DNA of 26,324 bases from Promethearchaeota archaeon (GTDB lineage Archaea > Asgardarchaeota > Lokiarchaeia > Sigyniarchaeales > SOKP01). A program made the translations under genes and the position numbers. The notes under the pieces are model-generated. The model had not been told where the DNA came from. It saw nothing but the letters and a program-made list of their open reading frames with translations, and made no database searches. Location: assembly GCA_030615145.1 (NCBI GenBank), contig JAUWZT010000011.1, positions 1 to 26,324 of the forward strand, given 5' to 3'. This document shows positions 5,711-13,463 of the stretch, one piece after another (positions within the stretch are counted from its first letter, which is position 1; every line of letters starts with the position of its first letter).

Positions 5711-8071
5711 GTGAAAAATATGAGTAGGAAAGGCGCAAAATTAAAAATTGATAGCTATTCAGGTCCACTCGGGCAAATAAAAGGATTTGAATTGACTACT
5801 GGCAGAATATCTTATGGCGATGAGACAGAGTGGGAGCCAATAGGCCCTCATATGAAGCCCCACATTCCCACGCTTAGAAGCTGGTTCTTTAAACTCATGG
5901 AAAGGTATAAGCCTTTTTATATGCCGATTTGCGATATGTGTTGCTTATGCACATTCGGCAAGTGTAATCTTTCCAAGGGCAGAACTGGTGCGTGCGGAAT
6001 CAATATGGAAGGAGCATGCGCAAAGATTGTAGAAATTGCGTGCTGCATAGGCGCTAGTTGCCATTCTGCACACGGAGACCATCTACTTCATTGGCTAAAA
6101 GAAAAGTTTGGTAACGTTCCTATAGATTTCGGGAACAATATCGCAATTGAAATGCCCATGACCCGATTAATCGTCGGAATGAAGCCAGAAACTTTAGAAG
6201 ACTTAGAAGAGGCTATGCGATGGGTTCAATTTAATATTACACATCTTCTAGCAGCGGGGCACACAGGCCAAGAATCTTCTAACTTAGACTACGAAGCAAA
6301 ATCTTTTCTAGCTGGTCTTTGCGACCATGTAGGAATGGAAATAAGTGATGCCGTTCAAATTGCTGCTTATGGATTTCCCTGCGGAGAACCTGATGTTCCA
6401 ATCGTCGAATTAGGCATGGGTACAATGGATTTCGAAAACAAGGCAACTGTTTTGTTGATTGGGCACAATGTAGCTCCAGGAATTGAATTAGTCGATTATA
6501 TGAGAGAAAAAGGTTTAGAAGATAAAGTGGATGTAGGAGCAATTTGTTGCACAGCGCTCGATTTAACAAGGTATTACAGTGGTGCAAAAATCGTCGGTTC
6601 GCTTTCCCGTCAGATGCATTACATCCGTTCGGGCTTAGCTGATGTTGTTGTTGTAGACGAACAATGCGTAAATCTTCGCGCTTATGAGCAAGCAAAACTT
6701 GTTGGTGCTCCCTTCATTGCTACGAATGAGAAGATAATGGCAGGGTTACCTGACAGAACTGATGACCCCGCAGAAGAAATTATTGACGATTTAGTTAGTG
6801 GTAAAGTAGATGGCGCATTAATTTTAGACCCTATAAAAGCAGGAAAAGTTATTGCTGAAGTTGCGGTTAAAGTAAAGCCTATAAGAAAAGGTAAAAGCGC
6901 GGTTCCAGACGAAGACGGTTGTATAACTATGGCGATGAATTGCAATGGGTGCGGTAACTGTCAACGAAATTGTCCTAACGATCTACCAATAGTAGAAGGC
7001 GTACGATTAGCCAAAGAAGGAGACTTTTCTGTATTAGCAGACCAATGTTATGATGCGTGCTTGGATTGTGGCCGATGCGAGACTGACTGTATGAAAAATG
7101 TATCACCTCTAACTCTTATAATGTATGCTGGACGAGATAGAATCAGAAATGAGAAGTATAATTGTCGATCTGGAAGAGGACCGATTCAAGATACTGAAAT
7201 CCGTAATGTTGGTGCTCCAATAGTGCTTGGTGAAATTCCCGGGATAGTTGCTGTTGTAGGTTGTGCAAATTACGGTAAAGAAATTCAGGAATTGTATACG
7301 CTTGTTGAAGAATTCTGTAAGAGGAACTATATAGTAGTTGTTTCTGGGTGTGCTTCGATGGATATAGGGCTCGTAATAGACGAAGAAGGACAATCTTTAT
7401 ATGACAGATTCCCAGGCGATTTCGATCGTGGCTGTCTAGTAAACTTAGGAAGTTGCGTTTCGAACCCTCACATTACTGGAGCGGCAGTTAAAGTAGCTAG
7501 TATTTTCGCACGTCGTCCAATTAGAGGCAACTTTGAAGAAATTGCTGATTACATCTTAAATCGTGTAGGTGCTGTTGGAGTAGCTTGGGGTGCAATGAGT
7601 CAGAAAGCTGCAAGTATCGCGAGTGCTGTTAATGGTGTTGGAGTTCCTGTAATTGTTGGACCTCACGCAGCGGAATATCGTCGCATGTATATAGGGCGAT
7701 CTGACGACGAAGATACGTGGAAGGTGTATAATGCAAGGGATGGAACTAGCGGCCACTTGGTTGGACCAGGACCAGAACATTTGCTCACAACAGCAGAAAC
7801 CATAGAACAAGCAATTTGCTTGGTTGCAAAACTAGCAATACGACCCGCAGACAACTCAAAAGGAAGGATGATTAAACTATCTCATTGGATTGACCTTGAA
7901 CGAAAATATAAGGGCGTATCATTTCCAAACGATTTAGAAAGATTCGTTCGAGTTGAAGCTGACATTCCAATTAGTATGAAAACAGAAATTCAAGAGTTTC
8001 TTAAGACAAAAGGTTGGCAACCAAAAGAAATCATTGATCCTACCTTACTTAAACGACTATGTAGAGAGTAA
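5711..8071 (+). CDS. cdhA: CODH/ACS complex alpha subunit (Ni-dependent CO dehydrogenase)
   Basis: This is the large archaeal carbon-monoxide dehydrogenase subunit, which interconverts CO2 and CO at a Ni-Fe-S C-cluster and passes CO to acetyl-CoA synthase in the Wood-Ljungdahl pathway. The Cys-rich N-terminal set around residues 74-117 (CDMCCLC, GKC, GACG, CCIGASCHSAH) fits the B and D clusters. Two ferredoxin-like motifs follow, CNGCGNCQRNCP near 410-421 and a CxxxCxxCxxC type near 445-460. C-terminal blocks such as GCANYGK, SGCASMD and NLGSCVSNPH hold likely C-cluster ligands. The length of 786 is normal for CdhA. The start may be the GTG given or the ATG three codons later; neither has a clear ribosome site. 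Unlike usual cdhABCDE operons, no other cdh gene is seen on either side. Confidence 0.95.
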   Translation: MKNMSRKGAKLKIDSYSGPLGQIKGFELTTGRISYGDETEWEPIGPHMKPHIPTLRSWFFKLMERYKPFYMPICDMCCLCTFGKCNLSKGRTGACGINMEGACAKIVEIACCIGASCHSAHGDHLLHWLKEKFGNVPIDFGNNIAIEMPMTRLIVGMKPETLEDLEEAMRWVQFNITHLLAAGHTGQESSNLDYEAKSFLAGLCDHVGMEISDAVQIAAYGFPCGEPDVPIVELGMGTMDFENKATVLLIGHNVAPGIELVDYMREKGLEDKVDVGAICCTALDLTRYYSGAKIVGSLSRQMHYIRSGLADVVVVDEQCVNLRAYEQAKLVGAPFIATNEKIMAGLPDRTDDPAEEIIDDLVSGKVDGALILDPIKAGKVIAEVAVKVKPIRKGKSAVPDEDGCITMAMNCNGCGNCQRNCPNDLPIVEGVRLAKEGDFSVLADQCYDACLDCGRCETDCMKNVSPLTLIMYAGRDRIRNEKYNCRSGRGPIQDTEIRNVGAPIVLGEIPGIVAVVGCANYGKEIQELYTLVEEFCKRNYIVVVSGCASMDIGLVIDEEGQSLYDRFPGDFDRGCLVNLGSCVSNPHITGAAVKVASIFARRPIRGNFEEIADYILNRVGAVGVAWGAMSQKAASIASAVNGVGVPVIVGPHAAEYRRMYIGRSDDEDTWKVYNARDGTSGHLVGPGPEHLLTTAETIEQAICLVAKLAIRPADNSKGRMIKLSHWIDLERKYKGVSFPNDLERFVRVEADIPISMKTEIQEFLKTKGWQPKEIIDPTLLKRLCRE

Positions 8072-8076
8072 TTGAA

Positions 8077-8103
8077 TTTTTATTTTTTTTTTATCTTTTT
8101 TTT
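8077..8103 (+). terminator. T-tract terminator after cdhA
   Basis: Starting 6 bases after the cdhA stop codon, 23 of 27 bases are T, including runs of eight or more. This is a strong candidate for an archaeal T-tract terminator and implies the next small gene has its own promoter or depends on read-through. Confidence 0.6.
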
Positions 8104-8209
8104 CATTTATTAAAAGTTTAGAACACAGAATTTAAAATTGCATATTACTTTTTATTGATTAATTAAATTGTATATTGAATCAAATTGATTGATTTCAGGC
8201 TTAAAAAAT

Positions 8210-8419
8210 ATGGTTGATAAACAAATATTAAAGCTTTCAAAATTATGCGAGCATTGGGCAAATCACAACGATTCTCATAAAGAAAGTTTTGTAAAATGGC
8301 GAGACGTCGCAAAGGAAAAAAGTCTCACTTCAGTTGTGGAAAATTTAAACAACGCGATTGAAATGATGGATAAATGCACCGAATACTTACTTTCGGCAAA
8401 AGAATCTATAAACGAATAA
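8210..8419 (+). CDS. Small helical protein with HW-x2-HN-x2-H motif
   Basis: This 69-residue protein has the motif CEHWANHNDSHKESFVKW near its N-terminus and then an amphipathic helix (VVENLNNAIEMMDKCTEYLL). From memory it resembles a family of short helical archaeal and bacterial proteins with an EHW-x2-HN-x2-H signature and no firm function; clustered His, Cys and acids could bind a metal. I chose the ATG at 8210. A TTG at 8189 in the same frame would add seven residues, but these are not characteristic. The gene follows cdhA on the same strand beyond a T-tract. A role around the nickel enzyme is a guess from position only. Confidence 0.7.
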   Translation: MVDKQILKLSKLCEHWANHNDSHKESFVKWRDVAKEKSLTSVVENLNNAIEMMDKCTEYLLSAKESINE

Positions 8420-8499
8420 AGAAAAGAATTTTAAATTTCTATATTTTAACAAACTTAAGGTATTCGGTATTTAATCGTTAGAATTAAAAAGAAAAATAA

Positions 8500-9708
8500 T
8501 TAAAGGAATAAATTAATTAGAGGTAATAATTGTTGCTTGAAGTAATCGATTTTTTCGTAAAGAAGATCGACATTTTCGGATAAGACCCATAAATAAACTG
8601 GGATGTTCAATTCTGAATATTCAAATAGTTTTTCTCCTCGAATAGTAAACCCATTTAGTGGAAAATTGAGCGTCATCGAAGGCTCTCTAATTAATCCAAT
8701 TGAATTGTGGAAGTTTGAGAGAGTTTGCATAATTAAAGCGGTATTATTTAACAATGCAGTGTCAATCTTTGAGTCTGTGAAGTCTCCAAAAATTAATCCA
8801 TCCATGGAAATCAAACTTGCAGCCTTACCTTCAATTGTATGGGTGAAATCTTCGAGGATGTTTTCTATAATTTCAGATGTTTCAGAGACCTTTTTTAACG
8901 CCTCGCTGAACATTTGCATTATCGTTTCTTTTTGATATATTGTTGTATCGGAATAGCTAATAGACATTTTCTCAAATTCCCCAATAATGTGATTAAATTT
9001 AGATTTTATAGTAGATACGTTATTCTGCCATTCGAGCGAAGTGCGAACATCTTGATCGCTTTTTGAAAGTACAACTAAAATGGGGGGAAACTCATTTAAT
9101 TGTTTTAAAGCTTTCAATACTTGGCGGAAGTAATTTGCTGATTCTGAAAATCGTTCAGTCTCTTGAGTGTCGACAACGTACAAAATTATATCAGCTTCAG
9201 TAAAAAATAACTCAGGTTTATTAAAGTATAGTTTCTCTCTATACTGGATCTGGCCTCCCAAATCCCATGAGAGTATTGGATAACCGAAAAAATCTAATTT
9301 TTCGCGTTTAACCCCCCTTGTTGGCAGAAGAGATTTGATTATAGAGTACTTATCCTGAAGCACTGCCAAAATGCTGGTCTTTCCGCCATTATCGAGACCA
9401 ATCAGTAATAATTTTTTGTGTGTTTTTATCTTTTCTCTAATCGCTTTCTCTAATACTTGAGCTATCTTAACCCATTTTGTAAGAATGTTTATAGGAATTT
9501 CTTCTATCTTGGGAAGATTGTCTAATGGAACTTTGGCTAACGCTTCAATATTTTTTATATTATGTTCAATTAATTTTTCGCTAGAAATCTGATCAATCCC
9601 AATAAGACTATTTGGCTTGAACTTTAATGCTTCATCTAGTTCATTAATAAGAACAGAACTTTTGAAGAAGTCTTTAATTACAACATTTTTTGTCTCCTCT
9701 TCAGACAT
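8500..9708 (-). CDS. Three-domain GTPase: HhH-like, Arf-like GTPase, roadblock-like
   Basis: Residues 30-75 look like helix-hairpin-helix repeats (SLIGIDQISSEKLIEHNIKN; ALAKVPLDNLPKI). Residues 97-245 are an Arf-type GTPase with P-loop GLDNGGKTS at 104-112, switch I PTRGVK at 129-134, WDLGGQ at 148-153 and SKSD at 215-218 as the G4 site. Residues 280-402 resemble a roadblock/LC7 or longin-type domain: a helix, then KAASLISMDGLIF at 295-307 and alternating strands and helices. In eukaryotic Rag GTPases a roadblock domain also follows the GTPase domain and drives dimer formation; here this is an analogy. The gene is divergent from a vWA/RING protein with a shared 194-base promoter region, hinting at joint control. 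The GTPase call is firm, the flanking domains moderate. Confidence 0.85.
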   Translation of the reverse strand: MSEEETKNVVIKDFFKSSVLINELDEALKFKPNSLIGIDQISSEKLIEHNIKNIEALAKVPLDNLPKIEEIPINILTKWVKIAQVLEKAIREKIKTHKKLLLIGLDNGGKTSILAVLQDKYSIIKSLLPTRGVKREKLDFFGYPILSWDLGGQIQYREKLYFNKPELFFTEADIILYVVDTQETERFSESANYFRQVLKALKQLNEFPPILVVLSKSDQDVRTSLEWQNNVSTIKSKFNHIIGEFEKMSISYSDTTIYQKETIMQMFSEALKKVSETSEIIENILEDFTHTIEGKAASLISMDGLIFGDFTDSKIDTALLNNTALIMQTLSNFHNSIGLIREPSMTLNFPLNGFTIRGEKLFEYSELNIPVYLWVLSENVDLLYEKIDYFKQQLLPLINLFL

Positions 9709-9744
9709 TTTTTGTCAACAAACCTAATATCAATTATGCTTTTT

Positions 9745-9770
9745 AATAGTATAAAATACTATTTTATAGT
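9745..9770. promoter_or_regulatory. Overlapping palindromes in the divergent promoter
   Basis: AATAGTAT-AAA-ATACTATT (9745-9763) is a perfect inverted repeat with 8-base arms. It overlaps a second one, ACTAT-TTT-ATAGT (9758-9770). The centre also contains a TATA-like element placed suitably (about 40 bases) before the minus-strand GTPase start. Three evenly spaced ATAGT/ACTAT half-sites suggest an operator, but TATA boxes in AT-rich DNA are often palindromic by chance. Confidence 0.4.
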
Positions 9771-9845
9771 AAAATATCTAATTAATAAAACTTTAGTTTT
9801 GTGAAGTACACATGTAACACATAAATATTTATTCTTATTGTTCCA

Positions 9846-9856
9846 TATAAAGTTTA
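9846..9856 (+). promoter_or_regulatory. TATA-like box of the vWA/RING gene
   Basis: A CATATAAAG stretch lies about 50 bases upstream of the TTG start, leaving room for a short leader with GTAAGGG as a possible ribosome site. The call rests on pattern and distance only. Confidence 0.35.
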
Positions 9857-9902
9857 GAAAGTAATTAAGGGCATATTTAAAAGTAGTAAGGGTATTTGAA
9901 CG

Positions 9903-11096
9903 TTGTCTGAACGAACTCCTGAGAACATTGTTGTTTGTATTGATACTTCTAGATCTATGTATCGAACAGATTATCAGCCAAACCGAATGAAATGTAGTAT
10001 TGATGCCGTAAAGAAGCTAATCAGCGAAAGGGTTGCTGAAGATACTTCGAGTGCCTTCGCGATTATTGCTTTTTCTGATAAACCAAAGAAAATCGTTGAT
10101 TTTACGAACATAAAGGGTCAACTCTTTGACGCTATAGATTCATTAAAACTTTCAGGTAAGTCATCAATGGGAGAAGCTTTGGGTTTTTCAATAAAACTCA
10201 TTATTTCAGAATTACGTAAAATAGCAGCTAAAATCCCTCGAATCCTTGTTATCTCTGATGGAAACTACACAAAAACCTCAATAGATCCTTTGAAGATGGC
10301 TCGCATTGCTCAAGGATTAAACATTAAAATAGATTCCTTTCGTTTAGGAGAGCTCTCTACTCTTAATGTTTTAAAAAGAATGTCAGACTTAACAGGTGGT
10401 AATTATTACTATAATAACGATGCTCAAACTTTATTGCAATCAGCTCACGATCTAGCAAGTTCTAATGTCAAAACTTATGGTGGCGGGGATAGTTCGCTGA
10501 TTGAAAATCCTGCGTTTCTAAGAAAAATTGCTGCTGATTTATTAAGAGTTCAAGATTTAACTAAAGATCAAGAACAGCGATTATTGCAAATCAGAGGTTT
10601 AGGAGATTATAAGAAATGTTCGATTTGTTTTTCAGACACAAACCCATATACAAAAAGTTCATTTTACATTAGCGGACGATATTGCCCTAACTGTCAAACG
10701 CCATTTCATGTTCATTGCTTAAATTCATGGGCAGACGCCCAAAAAGATAAAAAAATGAGACTGGCCGGGACCGTACGGTGTCCACATTGTTTTTATCTAT
10801 TAAAAATTCCTACTGAAGTTTCTCAGGCTCAAAAATTAACTTCTTTGATTAAACCACGAATAAAACAAAAACCTGCCCCTCAAGAACCAGAAATATCTCA
10901 CGCAGAAAAAGTGAATTTTAAGGATTTAGATTCTGACGAGCTGTTTAACTCATGCCGCGTGTGTAGTCTAATTTTTGAAGAAGGGCAAAGTCTTGTAAGG
11001 TGTGATAACTGTAAAACCTTATATCATGAGCACTGTTTTAAAGATTTAAGAAATAATCAATGTAAAAATTGTGGTGTAAAATTACATCTTTACTAA
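9903..11096 (+). CDS. von Willebrand A domain protein with two RING-like zinc modules
   Basis: Residues 8-190 form a vWA domain with a MIDAS site: DTSRS at 14-18, SGKSSMG at 84-90 in the position of the usual Thr, and ISDG with D119. Two zinc modules follow. The first has C239, C242, C261, C264, H269 or H271, C272, C293 and C296; the second has C351, C354, C367, C370, H375, C378, C387 and C390. Both have RING/PHD-type spacing with an HxxC or HxHC centre. A vWA followed by zinc finger and RING is the layout of the Ssl1/p44 subunit of eukaryotic TFIIH, and RING modules are also typical of ubiquitin E3 ligases; Asgard archaea are known to have ubiquitin-like systems. Which of these applies cannot be decided here. 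The start is a TTG, placed just before the vWA domain. Confidence 0.85.
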   Translation: MSERTPENIVVCIDTSRSMYRTDYQPNRMKCSIDAVKKLISERVAEDTSSAFAIIAFSDKPKKIVDFTNIKGQLFDAIDSLKLSGKSSMGEALGFSIKLIISELRKIAAKIPRILVISDGNYTKTSIDPLKMARIAQGLNIKIDSFRLGELSTLNVLKRMSDLTGGNYYYNNDAQTLLQSAHDLASSNVKTYGGGDSSLIENPAFLRKIAADLLRVQDLTKDQEQRLLQIRGLGDYKKCSICFSDTNPYTKSSFYISGRYCPNCQTPFHVHCLNSWADAQKDKKMRLAGTVRCPHCFYLLKIPTEVSQAQKLTSLIKPRIKQKPAPQEPEISHAEKVNFKDLDSDELFNSCRVCSLIFEEGQSLVRCDNCKTLYHEHCFKDLRNNQCKNCGVKLHLY

Positions 11097-11115
11097 TTAC
11101 AACTATCTTACTCAA

Positions 11116-11135
11116 TAATATTTTTATAAATATTA
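11116..11135 (+). promoter_or_regulatory. Palindromic TATA region upstream of the MtrH-like gene
   Basis: TAATATTT (11116-11123) and AAATATTA (11128-11135) form a perfect inverted repeat around TTAT and contain TTTATAAA-type bases. It lies about 85 bases before the start codon and may be the promoter or an operator over it. Confidence 0.35.
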
Positions 11136-11217
11136 GTTTTAAATAGTGTTAGTGCTATAAAAGATATTATCTTATTATCTTATTATTGAATTATTGAATT
11201 TTTAAAATGATCTAAAT

Positions 11218-12099
11218 ATGCCGCAGGAATATTTTTCATATGGTGATATCAAATTAGGTTATGGTGGTTATGATTTACCGCCCATAATGATTGGAACGAT
11301 GTTTTATCAAAATCAAACTTTAGTTGATCGTAAAAATGAAGAAATTTTTGACGAAGAAAAAGCTGTTAAAAGAATTAACACTCAAAAAGCTTTAGCTAAA
11401 CAATATAAAATTCCTGATCTTGTTGAAATTTCGGCAGTTACACCCAAAGCTATGGTAAAATATTTGGAGTTTTATTTTGATAAATTTGAACCCCCTTTTG
11501 TTTTAGGGGGCACTTTTGGGGCTAGAGTTGCGGGTCTTGAATGGCTTTTAGAAAAAGGGGTTAAGCCAAATGAATTTATATATAACGCCGTATCAAACCT
11601 AAAAAATAAGAAAGAAATTGAACTTCTCCAAAAGAACAAAATAACTTCTGCTGTGGTTTTAATCCTAGCCTCAAGTAATATGACCTCTACGCAAAGATAT
11701 TCTTATATAACCGAAAACAACCAACCGGGAAACACAAATATTATTGATGGTTTGAAAAAAATTGGCATAGAGAACATTTGGGTCGATGGAGGGGTAATTG
11801 ATATCGAAAGCTTAGCCCACATCCTTGAAACGCAACAATTAATTAGTAGCTCTCTTAAACTCCCTGTTGGTACCGCGCCCACTCTTTTTCTTTTTAAATA
11901 TTCCTCGCCTAGACTAAATAAAAAGTTTCATACTAAATATCGAAAAGCTAGTATAATGGCTATAGCATCGTGGTTTTCTAACTTTTTATTCTATGGCGCA
12001 ATAGAAGATGCTAAAGAGTGCTTCGCGTCTGTTTATCAAGCATTACAGTTTAAGAAAGTGTTGAAAAATAATAATATCAAGTTGTTAGATAAATTATAA
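11218..12099 (+). CDS. MtrH-like methyltransferase (tetrahydromethanopterin S-methyltransferase subunit H family)
   Basis: The protein has the MtrH pattern throughout: GDIKLGYGGYDLPPIMIGTMFY at the start, FDEEKAVKRINTQK, a PFVLGG-x-GAR-x-AGLEWLLE-x-G block (about residues 92-114), IYNAVS, then IENIWVDGGVIDIESL and LPVGTAPT near the end. The length of 293 is slightly short of the usual 310-320. MtrH takes the methyl group of methyl-tetrahydromethanopterin and gives it to a corrinoid; alone, without MtrA-G, members often work with dedicated corrinoid proteins for other methyl substrates. No corrinoid protein or other mtr gene lies nearby. Together with cdhA this suggests C1 flow through tetrahydromethanopterin. 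The next gene encodes a TPR protein with no obvious metabolic link. Family assignment is good, substrate unknown. Confidence 0.85.
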   Translation: MPQEYFSYGDIKLGYGGYDLPPIMIGTMFYQNQTLVDRKNEEIFDEEKAVKRINTQKALAKQYKIPDLVEISAVTPKAMVKYLEFYFDKFEPPFVLGGTFGARVAGLEWLLEKGVKPNEFIYNAVSNLKNKKEIELLQKNKITSAVVLILASSNMTSTQRYSYITENNQPGNTNIIDGLKKIGIENIWVDGGVIDIESLAHILETQQLISSSLKLPVGTAPTLFLFKYSSPRLNKKFHTKYRKASIMAIASWFSNFLFYGAIEDAKECFASVYQALQFKKVLKNNNIKLLDKL

Positions 12100-12271
12100 A
12101 ATACTGAAAAAGAGTCAAATATCACATAATCAAAATTTAAATAGACTTAATTTCTTACAATAACTATAGTAATTACACATTTGGATAAAATTACTAATTC
12201 AGTAAATAGCAAAAAAGATTTACTATATGATAAACTCATTATAATTTACGAGTAAATAGGAAAGTGCGAAC

Positions 12272-13411
12272 ATGTATAATAACGATATGAAAGAAGAAAA
12301 AGAAATTGAAGCAATTAAATTAATTGATTTGGCTGAAACCTTAGCTGATAAAGGAGAAGGAGATAAAGCTATAAACGAGTACGAGAAAGCAGCCCAAATT
12401 TATCTCGATATCGGGAGTTATATCAAATTAGATGAATTATATATAAGAATAACACAACTTATTTCCCAATTTAAAAACAATATTCAAGCATTATATTGCC
12501 TAAAATCGATCATCCGTAAAACTGAAGAATTAAAATTATACGAAATATCAGCAAAGTTACTAGTTCAATTAGGAAATTTAACTTTTAGAATGAAAGATTG
12601 GGAAACTGCTGGTGAAAGTTGGAATAAAGCAGGGGATTATTTATATGAATCAGATCCTGAAGACTATAATAGTTTAGCTTCGATTCTTTTATTAAAAGCA
12701 GGACAATCATTTGAGCGGTCCCATATAACAAAAGATTTAGGCAAACAATTAATTTTAAAAGCGGTAATGAGAATCAATAAGTTTGATGAACTTTATCAAC
12801 AAGAAGAAAAACAAGCACAAAACTTAATTATCAATAAAGAATTTGAAGCTGCTGCAGATAAATTTTATACTATAGCTACTTATTTTAAACAATCACTGGA
12901 TAACTTAGGAGATTTATTAGATGAGGCTGAATCTAAAGATACTGTGCTTAACACTAAAGCTAGATTTATTCATTTTGTCGCGGAATATCAAACCGTCTCA
13001 GCAATATGTCTAACAGCTACTAACAATCCAAATTTCAAAGAAAAAATCGAAGACCTTGGACTTAATTCGATTGAACTCTTTAAAGAATCGATATCATTGC
13101 TTAAAGAATATTTAAAAAATATAAAAAAGGAATTTGATAGGGAAATAATATTAAGAGTTACCTTTGACACAATGCTGTCAGCAATTATCCAAAGTATTTT
13201 AAGAGTTGAGGAAATAAAATGTACGGAATATCTCCTAAATAACCTCGAAAAAAACAACGCTTTAATTAAAGAGCTAAAAAAAAGTCCGTACTTCAAAATT
13301 GTAAGGAAAATTGAAAAAGCTGGTTTAGCCGAGACTTTAAACGACATTCAAAAAGTAAATTTAGGACATTTTGAAAAAATTAAAAATACATTAATTTCTC
13401 ACTTCCAGTGA
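12272..13411 (+). CDS. Helical-repeat (TPR/SNAP-like) protein
   Basis: The 379 residues are almost wholly helical. TPR-type units are clear at about 28-52 (GEGDKAINEYEKAAQIYLDI), 85-130 (LLVQLGNL...DWETAGESWNKAGDYLYE) and near 190-205 (FEAAADKFYTIATYFKQS). The spread of A-x-x-Y-x-x-A-A patterns recalls alpha/gamma-SNAP-type solenoids, which in eukaryotes hold SNARE complexes; this is only a resemblance. There is no signal peptide or membrane segment, so a soluble scaffold is likely. The ATG at 12272 is followed by another ATG at 12287; AGGAAAG at about 12258 could serve either. The gene may be read from its own promoter, as 172 AT-rich bases separate it from the MtrH-like gene. Confidence 0.75.
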   Translation: MYNNDMKEEKEIEAIKLIDLAETLADKGEGDKAINEYEKAAQIYLDIGSYIKLDELYIRITQLISQFKNNIQALYCLKSIIRKTEELKLYEISAKLLVQLGNLTFRMKDWETAGESWNKAGDYLYESDPEDYNSLASILLLKAGQSFERSHITKDLGKQLILKAVMRINKFDELYQQEEKQAQNLIINKEFEAAADKFYTIATYFKQSLDNLGDLLDEAESKDTVLNTKARFIHFVAEYQTVSAICLTATNNPNFKEKIEDLGLNSIELFKESISLLKEYLKNIKKEFDREIILRVTFDTMLSAIIQSILRVEEIKCTEYLLNNLEKNNALIKELKKSPYFKIVRKIEKAGLAETLNDIQKVNLGHFEKIKNTLISHFQ

Positions 13412-13463
13412 ATGGATTTCTCAATTAAGTGATTTCTTCGTGTAAAAGAAGAAAATAGAACGG

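Noticed and set aside
6279..7854. Several minus-strand open frames of 63-138 codons inside cdhA
   Set aside because: They lie wholly opposite a clear, conserved gene and show no protein character of their own.
8603..8935. 110-codon plus-strand frame opposite the three-domain GTPase
   Set aside because: It is the opposite strand of a conserved coding region, with no start signal or family likeness.
12988..13347. 119-codon minus-strand frame opposite the TPR gene
   Set aside because: It is rich in Phe, Ser and Leu, as expected for the opposite strand of a Lys/Glu-rich helical protein.
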